Below, in pieces: positions 25,001 to 30,965 of a stretch of 32,125 bases of DNA. The stretch spans positions 1-32,125 of the forward strand of contig CAYMLL010000047.1 in the NCBI GenBank assembly GCA_964390645.1, written 5' to 3'. Below the pieces are notes generated by a model. The model ran no database searches. It was not told where the DNA came from and was given only the letters and a program-made list of their open reading frames with translations. Source of the stretch: CAYMLL01 sp964390645 (lineage in GTDB: Bacteria > Planctomycetota > UBA8108). Made by a program: the position numbers and the translations under genes. The stretch's first letter is position 1, and each line of letters begins with the position of its first letter.

Positions 25001-25140
25001 TCAACTGGCTCTTCCTCGGCGGCGACGGCCCGGCGCCCCCGGCGCCGGCGCAGGCGGCGATCACGGAGAGCGACTGCGGCGTCGACCCGACACCGGACGA
25101 CGGAATCGAGTGCGAGGTCGCCTCGCCGGTGTGCGGCTGA
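22006..25140 (+). CDS. Large secreted multi-domain protein with duplicated beta domain and dockerin-like tail
   Basis: From ATG 22006 the protein has 1044 residues and a signal peptide (1-20, ending LANAQ). A beta domain of about 80 residues occurs twice, near 22-100 (ATVTETIPEGFSVTDDGGGT) and near 520-600 (ATITEAFDASFTVTDAGGGT); it resembles a repeat common in planctomycete exoproteins. Between them, near 325-500, is a PA14/NPCBM-like region (KARLNGRLVHV, GTNVLLVATIERGGG). Residues about 640-930 look like a malectin-type carbohydrate-binding region (FRADVPNGLYRFVAALGS). The tail from about 942 is dockerin-like (FVRGDADSSGSINLTDG, DFDDSGGVDLAISDA, DCGVDPTPDDG). No catalytic motif is seen. The longer frame from 21865 has no signal peptide, so ATG 22006 is preferred. 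Confidence 0.85.
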   Translation: MTRCTSLAAVLLFASLANAQEVNRRISTPNYSAGVQVDISLTAVGFSADATVTETIPEGFSVTDDGGGTENDSELSFDITGVDADRAFFSDVVREGTGVTGTSPVIQAGGLLDSVPLYNDRNHVWANIAGSSVENASWIQVSNSDKGVGDYRLTVTADADTMLILAIDHRMGDNSRGTPPDLTNVMTWVEDMGFESTGEVIGIDEGNDGSVNQDFTLYAMEIPGEEPIELLEQNDGGGRNMYLPIIPAGAPPVVFRYGITAEDCEGGTVSSIDGVVAPGDLAVGGDQFLNCLGECGLYASGGISSALILGPVDLGRPAGQQCDDQGAVATTDYLKSEDTGDETSVLVNEGDTVFPDFGDEAGGIGVAFSINPDINPDAPDGLTAWSATADETGYIDYERPENIDALDDYLVYALVYITNNTGDCRDAVLELGSDDAVKARLNGRLVHVNSVCRGIGGYGGGDRVPVTFAPGTNVLLVATIERGGGSGVRIVVRDTDDSPLLGGDVVAGCEAPDDYPSSAGPPSVTRSLSEGVVNNDGEVTITLSATGVFGSATITEAFDASFTVTDAGGGTVQDNTITFEVTSDGDVSYTLIAADPCPDGDLAPFVGEATIAEGCPNSAAVMGPDAIRCATGCPAPPDAADADLVWAFRFASAGTPLFEIETPNDAGFFYENVLQGTVQDLVYDEDLREYGYEQVYTDGFDGRDDLPLPVHTGRGGWEIFGPFDESPNLRQAFTDTEPEEIYDGFIGAKNFLNQTGCTATINDPPDRNVPCAEGNLAPLDPDGIIFRADVPNGLYRFVAALGSADNPHAHRLVAEDGGEGPPTEIGPNHVVLVSNHDQAEFTIGEVDANRPGEGVFARVGFEGKLPPMGDGVFPDPQFINMDVDGLPTNGCPESPVLEVTQGYIRFHQLQANSNPPGNDVNGGDFVLLEIWCVGEIDPPDGVRFVRGDADSSGSINLTDGVAVLNYLFLGGAAPSCLDAGDFDDSGGVDLAISDAIGVFNWLFLGGDGPAPPAPAQAAITESDCGVDPTPDDGIECEVASPVCG

Positions 25141-25237
25141 CGTGGAAGCCGTGGTGTCCAGGAACTTGAACGGATCTTGAGCGTCTCGATCCGGGCGGTT
25201 TGGGATCTCGGAGTCCGGTCGATCGACATCGCCTGCC

Positions 25238-25627
25238 GTGAGCGCGCTTCAGCCCTGGCAGCTCCTGCTGATCACTCTCGCAGGCTGGGTCGAGCGCCAT
25301 CAGCAGGACATCATCGAGTACCTGGTCGAGAGAAACCGTGTCCTCGAGGGGCAGCTGCGTGGCCGGCGGCTCCGCCTCACCGATGACGAACGTCGCCGAC
25401 TCGCTGCGAAGGGCAGGGCCCTCGGCCGACAAGTCCTCGAAAGGATCGCCACGGTCGTCACTCCGGTCACCATTCCCGCCTGGTATCCGAGGCTCCCCGC
25501 TCGCAAGTGGGACTACTCGAATCGCAGGAAGCCTGGTCGCCCACGAACCAGGACCGACATCGCGGCTTTCGTCGTCCGCACGGCCAGGGAGAATCCGACG
25601 TGGGGCTACACGAGGATCCAGGGAGCT
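25238..25627 (+). mobile_element. IS transposase/integrase N-terminal fragment (copy 2)
   Basis: From GTG 25238 the frame reads as the N-terminal 130 residues of an integrase-core transposase: MSALQPWQLLLITLAG, RHQQDIIEYLVERNRVL, LTDDERRRLAAKGRALGRQVL, TIPAWYPRL, and ENPTWGYTRIQGA. It is about three times longer than the fragment at 21480-21605 and differs from it at many positions, so the two are separate insertions of the same element type. The conserved reading ends near 25627, and what follows in this frame is antisense of the neighbouring gene. The catalytic DDE core is missing, so it cannot be active. Confidence 0.72.
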
Positions 25628-25987
25628 TCTCCCGCCCACGTCGGCCTCGCGCTTCGTCACGGAGAACGCGTGGACGTCGATACGACTCGCGTCCGAGGCG
25701 TACGTCGCGTGAGCGCCACGCTCATCGATTCCAAGCGCGGGAACGCTGACCCCTTCGGCCGTCGACTCGATCCGATATTCGTCGACCCGCGCCGGGAAGA
25801 TCGTCTCCGGCGTGGCACCTTCAGCCGGAGCTAGCCAGGCCGCCGCGATGCTCTGTCTCTCGAGCTCGTCGCCGACCTCCTCCCTGACGAAACCGAGGAC
25901 CTTCGGGAACATCGAGATCATCGAGACGACCGCGACCACGCCGAGAGCCGCCACCACGCAACAGCCGGTGGCGAGCTTCTTCCACAT
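25628..25987 (-). pseudogene. Membrane-anchored hypothetical protein truncated by an IS fragment
   Basis: Minus-strand ATG 25987 starts MWKKLATGCCVVAALG then VVAVVSMISMFPKVLG, one N-terminal membrane helix. A soluble part follows: WLAPAEGATPETIFPARVDE, then YRIESTAEG and HATYASDASRIDVHAF. After about 120 codons the reading passes into antisense of the IS fragment, so the C-terminus is lost. The start lies 12 bases after the stop of the gene at 26000, so the pair was probably one operon. I do not recognise the family. Confidence 0.6.
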
Positions 25988-25999
25988 CCGCGCGTCGCC

Positions 26000-26863
26000 T
26001 CACGGGCAGAGCGTCCGATCGCACGGCAGCTCGTCGAGCGTCGGGTCGGTGGCGCAGTGAAACGGCCCGGGCGGTGGTGGGGCGAAGGACCCGACGAACA
26101 GGAAGACGTTGATGCCGTGGCCGTCCGAGATATCGAGCACGCCGCTGTCGTCGAAGTCCGCGGCGTCGAGGCAGGGCGGCGCGGCGGTCCCGAGGAACAG
26201 GAAGCCGAGCACGAAGATGCTGTCGGAGATGTTGAGCTGACCGTCGAGGTTCGTGTCCCCACGCTGGAACGGGAGATCGGCCACGGAGAGCTCCAGATCC
26301 TCGACGAGCGGCACGTGACGGTCAACCCAGAGTCGGTTGATCAAGTTCTCGACCGTGCCGGGTCGGTCCGGTCGCTCCACCGTCGCGAAGCGCAGGGCTG
26401 CCGTGCGCGACTCGACGCCCGGCGACAGCGAGCCGACCACGGTGATCCGGAGAATCGTCGACGGGCTGTCCTCCGGGAGTGTCAGCGCCCGGCTTCCGTG
26501 TCCGCCCATGGAGACGCCGCCGAGGAGAGCGTCGCTGTCGTCGGCCAGCGGAAAGACGGTGTAACTCTCAAGGAACCCGGTCTGACGCATGATCTCACCG
26601 GCGACGGTGTCCTTGCTCGTCACCTCGATGATGCGTAAGCCCTCGGCGACGATCCCTGGCGACCAGCCCCACGCGCCCCCTCCGGTCGCGACTTCCAGTG
26701 GCGTCAGGACGACGTCGTAGGTGGCGGGCACGCCCGGCGACAGGGCGGCCGGGCCATCGAACGAGAGCTCGAAGATCACGTCTCCGGACCGGGTGGACGG
26801 CGTGACCGACACTACGGCCAGCAGGGCGGCGATGAGCGTCACACCAGAGTGAACCGAGTTCAT
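26000..26863 (-). CDS. Secreted beta-sandwich protein with dockerin-like tail
   Basis: This 287-residue protein has a signal peptide (1-26), then a beta-rich domain (about 28-190) that resembles a cohesin-like or related sandwich (VIFELSFDGP, GGGAWGWSPGIVAEGL, STILRITVVGS). The tail from about 198 has two calcium-type loops: RGDTNLDGQLNISDS and DFDDSGVLDISDG, then TDPTLDELPCD. The start is well supported by AGGGAGG (26869-26875) 5 bases upstream. If the first domain is truly cohesin-like, the protein would carry both a cohesin-like and a dockerin-like module, but that reading is uncertain. It was probably co-transcribed with the truncated gene at 25987. Confidence 0.8.
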   Translation of the reverse strand: MNSVHSGVTLIAALLAVVSVTPSTRSGDVIFELSFDGPAALSPGVPATYDVVLTPLEVATGGGAWGWSPGIVAEGLRIIEVTSKDTVAGEIMRQTGFLESYTVFPLADDSDALLGGVSMGGHGSRALTLPEDSPSTILRITVVGSLSPGVESRTAALRFATVERPDRPGTVENLINRLWVDRHVPLVEDLELSVADLPFQRGDTNLDGQLNISDSIFVLGFLFLGTAAPPCLDAADFDDSGVLDISDGHGINVFLFVGSFAPPPPGPFHCATDPTLDELPCDRTLCP

Positions 26864-26868
26864 GGCGA

Positions 26869-26875
26869 CCTCCCT
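26869..26875 (-). promoter_or_regulatory. Strong Shine-Dalgarno for the 287-residue gene
   Basis: AGGGAGG on the minus strand is 5 bases from the ATG at 26863. It is among the strongest ribosome-binding sites in the window and fixes the start. Confidence 0.7.
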
Positions 26876-26977
26876 GTGATGAACGGTGGCTGTTTCGCAC
26901 CACCCTTGCGCGACGCTCGCGGTGGGTGGGCCACGACTTCGAATGCCGAGCTGTCGCCATCGTCCCCACGCGTGGCC

Positions 26978-27046
26978 GTTTCTGTGGACCAGAAACAGTG
27001 GAAGAAGAATGTTTCTGAGCCAGTGACGATGGCTCCACCATCACTG
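26978..27046 (-). repeat. Nested inverted repeats 115-185 bases before a minus-strand start
   Basis: GTTTCT (26978-26983) can pair with AGAAAC (26991-26996), while the overlapping AGAAACA (26991-26997) can instead pair with TGTTTCT (27010-27016). The two pairings exclude each other. A third palindrome, CAGTGA/TCACTG with 10 of 13 paired positions, lies at 27021-27046. All lie upstream of the gene starting at 26863 and could be a leader structure or an operator. Confidence 0.4.
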
Positions 27047-27295
27047 TGCCGGCGGAACGCTCTGCGCGGCGGAGTTGACGCGAACGTTCAAGGGTGCCTG
27101 TCGGCGCGCTTTGGCGTGCGTGGGCGGGGGTTCGCGAAGTCGGGGAGGCGCGGTTAGCTCGAGACGTCGTGGGCGGTTCCACGCCTCGAGATCGCCCGGT
27201 TCGCGTCTCCTTCTCCAAGACCTCGGGACGAGTCCCGAGCCAAGCCGATGCCGGGGATGCGAGACCGCAACGAGTCACGGAGCGAGAGTTCCACG

Positions 27296-27330
27296 GGTCT
27301 CGTCCACCCGGCCTACACGACCGAGTACCG
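27296..27330 (+). pseudogene. Short relic of an IS5-type transposase 5' end
   Basis: In one frame the sequence reads GLVHPAYTTEYRK, close to SLVHPRYKTEYRV, which begins the decayed IS5-type transposase starting at 30119 on the minus strand. The DNA also agrees over much of this length (TCTCGTCCA, GAGTACCG). Only this start segment remains, and no terminal repeat is visible next to it. Confidence 0.5.
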
Positions 27331-27460
27331 CAAAGACCGAATGATGCCGCACTTCGGTCGGGGACGATTCATGCACCAGGGCCGGTTCGAGTCCCTGTCT
27401 CTCCACCACCTTTTCCCTTCCCAGACGCCTCGCGGACCGGAATGATCCCCCTGCTCCCGG

Positions 27461-28801
27461 TCAGAGCGTCCAGCCCTTGCGGTATTCGCGGTGGAGAAGA
27501 TCGCTCGCGCGGGAGTTGTCGGGGATCTCGCCGCTGATGGGATCGTAGGTGAAGGTTTTCCCCAAGCGGCCGGCGATGTTCGCGAGCTGGATGAGCTCGG
27601 TCAGCGGGCCTCCCATGGCGAAGCTCGAGAAAGGCTCGCCCTGCCCTTTGCAGGCCGCAATCCACTCGTTCCAGTGCCCGACACGGCGGGGCAGGCTCTC
27701 CTCCGGCTCCTTCAGTTTCTTCCCCTTCTCTCGCGGGTGAAGCGAAGAGGTCCGGTTCCAGGGATCCGAAGAGTAGATGCTCGCCTCGGTGCCGACGAGG
27801 AGGGAACCGTAACTCCCGAAGGACTGGCCCGGCAACAGATCCTGCGAGGGGCGCATGTCCTTTCCGTTCGAGACCGTGAGCTTCACCGGGGGCAGGTCGC
27901 CGCGAGCCGGAAGATGGAAGGTGACACGTACTGAACTCGGATAGCCCTCCTCATGTCTTCCCTTCGCCTCGCCCTCGATGCGAATCCGGTTGCCGTCGGC
28001 CGCCTTGCCCCTCCAGAGCTGCTCCAGGCGGAGGCCGCGGAAGAGGAAGTTCCCGGTGTGGCAGCCCATGTCGCCCAGTCCGCCGCTGCCGTAGTGGAAC
28101 CAGGGGCGCCAGGACCGTGGGAGGTAGCTCGAGTGGTACGGGCGCTCGAGGGCGGGCCCCTGCCACAGATCCCAGTCGAGCTCGAGCGGCACCGCGGGCT
28201 TGTCGGTGGGACGCGTCACCGGCTGAATGCCATCTCCCACCCAGAGGTAAGCTTCCCGGACGGGTCCGGCGGTTCCGGCCCAGCACCACTCCGAGGCCCG
28301 GCGCACGCCATCGGAGTAGGAGCCCTGGTTTCCCATCTGCGTGACGACCTTGTACTTCTCGGCCGCCAGGCGCATGGCCCGTGCCTCGAGCACGGTGCGA
28401 GTGAGCGGCTTCTCGCAGTAGACGTGCTTCCCCTGCTTCATCGCCGCGATGGACGCCACCGCGTGAGTGTGATCGGGGGTGCTCACCAGGACCGCGTCGA
28501 TCTGCTTGTCCAGCTCGGAGAGCATCTGGCGGAAATCCCGGTAGAACCGGGCGCCGGGGTGCTGCTTGCGAGCGCCCACGGCCTGCCTCTCATCGACGTC
28601 GCAGAGGGCCACGATGTTCTCAGTCCGGACTTTACGGATGTTCTCGCCCGCCCGTCCTCCGGCGCCGATGGCCGCGATGTTCAGACGATCGTTGGCCTCG
28701 TAGCCAAAGGCCAGCCGGCTGTCGCAGATCAGGACGCCGGCTCCGGCCGTCAGGGTGCTGCCGAGAAACGCGCGTCGGGATGAACGGATTCGCCTGGCCA
28801 T
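27461..28801 (-). CDS. Tat-exported Gfo/Idh/MocA-family oxidoreductase
   Basis: This 446-residue protein begins with a twin-arginine signal (RSSRRAFLGSTLTAGAGV). Then comes a Rossmann NAD(P)-binding domain from about residue 40 (LNIAAIGAGGRAGENI), with VSTPDHTHA and the family hallmark CEKPL near 127. The C-terminal part (HYGSGGLGDMGCHTGN, VGTEASIYSSD, HWNEWIAACKG, TYDPISGEIPD) is typical of the secreted Gfo/Idh/MocA proteins abundant in planctomycetes. Those enzymes oxidise or reduce sugars or inositol-like compounds with a nicotinamide cofactor that is folded in before Tat export. The ATG at 28801 has only a weak purine-rich site upstream. No sugar-uptake gene is adjacent, so the substrate is unknown. 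Confidence 0.92.
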   Translation of the reverse strand: MARRIRSSRRAFLGSTLTAGAGVLICDSRLAFGYEANDRLNIAAIGAGGRAGENIRKVRTENIVALCDVDERQAVGARKQHPGARFYRDFRQMLSELDKQIDAVLVSTPDHTHAVASIAAMKQGKHVYCEKPLTRTVLEARAMRLAAEKYKVVTQMGNQGSYSDGVRRASEWCWAGTAGPVREAYLWVGDGIQPVTRPTDKPAVPLELDWDLWQGPALERPYHSSYLPRSWRPWFHYGSGGLGDMGCHTGNFLFRGLRLEQLWRGKAADGNRIRIEGEAKGRHEEGYPSSVRVTFHLPARGDLPPVKLTVSNGKDMRPSQDLLPGQSFGSYGSLLVGTEASIYSSDPWNRTSSLHPREKGKKLKEPEESLPRRVGHWNEWIAACKGQGEPFSSFAMGGPLTELIQLANIAGRLGKTFTYDPISGEIPDNSRASDLLHREYRKGWTL

Positions 28802-29116
28802 GATCTCTTGCTGGGCTCCATTTCAAGACGTCATACGCTGCGTCCGGTCGACCGGCCATCCACTCGCGCCGTCACCTCCCTCGCGAGCAGGCAGACGTAC
28901 TCCTCTCCAGGATGTCAGTGCTGGTCGAGAACGATATCGGCCGGAATGCTCGCGTCAAGGCTCACTGCCACCTTCCCGCATGTGACCAGCTTCCTGAAGA
29001 TCAAGACAGGGCCCTGAGGATGAAGCTGTCAGACGTGGCGCCGATGCCGCGCGTCATTGTACTCGGTATCAGAATTCCACCCAACGGGCCAGGGGTTGGC
29101 AATCGAAACGTTCTCG
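28802..29116. other. Intergenic region, likely promoter of the oxidoreductase gene
   Basis: A short plus-strand frame (28912-29130) has no recognisable features. No repeat or hairpin stands out. The left part should hold the promoter for the minus-strand gene starting at 28801. Confidence 0.4.
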
Positions 29117-30206
29117 GCGTTGTTGCATGATTCCCCGGGTCGTAACGCGCTTACCCGATGCTCGCTCGGTTGCGGCCGGGTTCTGACCGTGGGGCTCCCG
29201 GCTCGAGCATTCGGTCGAGTACGTTGATGGCGAGCCCGGCCTCCGTCGCCTGCGCCGCCTGGCTTCGACCTCTCGGCCTGCCGCCGATGAGCTGCTTGTG
29301 ACGCTATAAGGCGTTCTCGACTCGTGCCTGTTTGATGATGGCCCGATCGCTTCTTCCATTCCCTCGGGCCGAGTTCTCGCATCGACTCGACGGTGATGTT
29401 TCGTGCGCGTAGACCAGGCAGGCCGTGTCGTGATACCCGAGCATTCTTCTCGGGTGGAACGACAACCTCTGCCGCCCTCGCGGTGAGGAGGCCATGGACT
29501 GTCGTCCTGTCGTGGACCCCGTCCGCGGTAAGTCGCTCCACTTCGCCACTGATCTGGCTCGGCAAGTCGCCCACGACGCTGGCATCTTCGACTCCCCTAC
29601 CGGTCAAGCAGTGCGCCACGATGAAACCGCGCTCGTCGACTCCTGTGTGCAGTCTCCGCCGATGTCGCGTCCGTTTCGTCCCGTGCTTCGCCGCGTCCCA
29701 CGGGCCTTCGCCAGGGGCCTGCAGTCCTGTGCTGTCGACGATCAGGTCGATCGGTCCACCGGGTGGCGTCGCTTTCGGGGCGACATCGAGCGACCGAGCT
29801 CGTCGCGACAGCGTGCTGTGATCCGGAACGGGCAGGTGATCGAGCCCCAGCGTGCGCAGCGGTGATCCGACGAAGCCCTCGGGTGTCCGAGCGCGAGTCC
29901 GAACACGGCCCCGAGGGTGAGCGACGTCTCGATAGCGAGATTCGAGTACAGCCGTTGACCGCCTCGCCTTCCAGGCGATCGCGGGATCCTGCTCGCTATC
30001 GCTTTCTCGCGGAACCGGATCGTCACGTCGTCTCGAGCACGTGGCCATCGCTCGTATTCCCGCCGGTTGCGGACTCGGTACTCTGTCTTGTAGCGGGGAT
30101 GGACGAGACTCGATTTCACGGCTGACACGCACTCGGGCTCCCGCGATGAGATCGAAAGTCCACAACGGTATTGCAGCTCCGGCCCCAGCGATCCGTGCAC
30201 CAACGC
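29117..30206 (-). mobile_element. Decayed IS5-type insertion element, proposed ends
   Basis: The transposase remnant is bounded by imperfect inverted termini: GCGTTGTTGCATGA at 29117-29130 and, on the opposite strand from 30206, GCGTTGGTGCACGG, matching at 11 of 14 positions. The 1090-base length is normal for this type. The transposase is full of breaks, so this is an old copy. No target-site duplication is evident. Next to the right end is an 8-base inverted repeat, CACCAACG/CGTTGGTG (30198-30205 and 30211-30218). Confidence 0.55.
29151..30119 (-). pseudogene. IS5-family transposase pseudogene (two frameshifts, one nonsense)
   Basis: The N-terminus starts at GTG 30119 in one frame (SLVHPRYKTEYRVRNRREYE, then GGQRLYSNLAIETSLTLG). 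Near 29890 the reading moves to a second frame: LPVPDHSTLSRRARSLDV, GGPIDLIVDSTGLQ (first Asp), LTADGVHD (second Asp), VVVPPEKNARVSR. Near 29330 it moves to a third: IIKQARVENAL with the catalytic Glu, an in-frame TAG, then RHKQLIGG, AINVLDRMLEPG and a TAA at 29151-29153. The order of motifs is that of IS5-family DDE transposases. It cannot make a functional protein. Confidence 0.75.
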
Positions 30207-30782
30207 TGGCCGTTGGTGACAACGACGAACTGCAATCCAGCCGGGAAGATTTCGAGGAGTTCTGCCGGGTGATGGAGGGGCGCTGGATCGGCGACGTCAT
30301 CTGGATCACGGACTGGCCGGGCTTCGGCAAGAAGGGTCTTCGCCTACCAGGAGTGGCGAGTCGTTGAAGGCGGCAAGGGCCTGCTCGGGCGTTTCTACGG
30401 TGGCCCCGGCTCGGGCACGACCCTGGTTCGTTACGACGTCCGCACGCGGCAGATCAGGGATCGGAGCGTGTCTTCGGGCGGCAGCGTCTGGAATCACCTT
30501 ATCTACAAGAAGGACGGCAAGTGGCACTACAAGACGTCCGGCAGCACCGGGGAGGGGAAGAAGATCACGGGTTCTTCAATCCGCCATATCTCCGACGACG
30601 GCAAGACCCACCGCTGGCTGGGCACATGGGAGATCGACGGAAACAAGCTCGACCCGCTGCGTCACGTCTTTCGCCGCATCGGGGACTGGCTCACCGGGTG
30701 CGATCACGACTCCAACGCCCGCAAGTCCCTCGTGGCTGATGTAACGGCCGTGCTGTTTCTTCGGGCCTCCGTGCTTCGATGA
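30207..30782 (+). pseudogene. Frameshifted gene for a planctomycete hypothetical protein
   Basis: Right after the IS5-type end the plus strand reads ELQSSREDFEEFCRVMEGRW then IGDVIWITDWPGFGKKG. A frameshift near 30335 moves the reading to YQEWRVVEGGKGLLGRFYGG, then GSGTTLVRYDVRTRQI, NHLIYKKDGKWHYKTSG, RHISDDGKTHRWLGTWEIDG and LDPLRHVFRR. These segments form one beta-rich protein of a small uncharacterised family I associate with planctomycetes (GRW-x-G-D-x-TW, GKFYGG). The N-terminus is missing at the IS end, and the last codons run into the dispersed repeat copy B, where the frame stops at 30780-30782. Confidence 0.6.
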
Positions 30783-30922
30783 TCGGAGCGGTGGTTCAGG
30801 ACGAGGTACTTCGCGGAGTGTTCAGACGCGAACGGTCGACGGCGAGGTTCCCCGAGTCACGCCGCTGCGGTAGGATGACGGTGTTCCGTGCGCTGGAGTC
30901 CGGGAGGTCGTGACGCGGAGCC
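30724..30922 (+). repeat. Dispersed repeat, copy B (about 200 bases)
   Basis: It is the partner of copy A at 19151-19350. Shared blocks include AGTCCCTCG, ATGTAACGGCCGTGCTGTTT, GGTCGACGGCGAGGT-like and CCCCGAGTCACGC. It ends in the terminus read on the opposite strand as CTCCGCGTCACGAC with GGAAC 35 bases in. Against copy P at 16748 the terminus matches at 35 of 46 positions by eye. It lies between the frameshifted gene and the metalloprotease. Confidence 0.65.
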
Positions 30923-30965
30923 GGGTGAATTCGCAGCGGGTATCTTGAACAGCGGTAACCTGGAC

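Larger units (their letters stand above)
26876..27460. other. Intergenic region with hairpins and an IS5-type relic
   Basis: No gene is recognised between the dockerin-like gene and the Gfo/Idh/MocA gene, both on the minus strand. It holds competing inverted repeats (26978-27046) and a short relic of an IS5-type 5' end (27296-27330), annotated separately. The rest shows nothing I can support. The promoter of the gene at 26863 should lie in its left part. Confidence 0.45.

Noticed and set aside
14055..26863. Defence island or toxin-antitoxin system among the accessory genes
   Set aside because: No nuclease, helicase, methyltransferase, toxin or antitoxin motif is visible in any supported frame.
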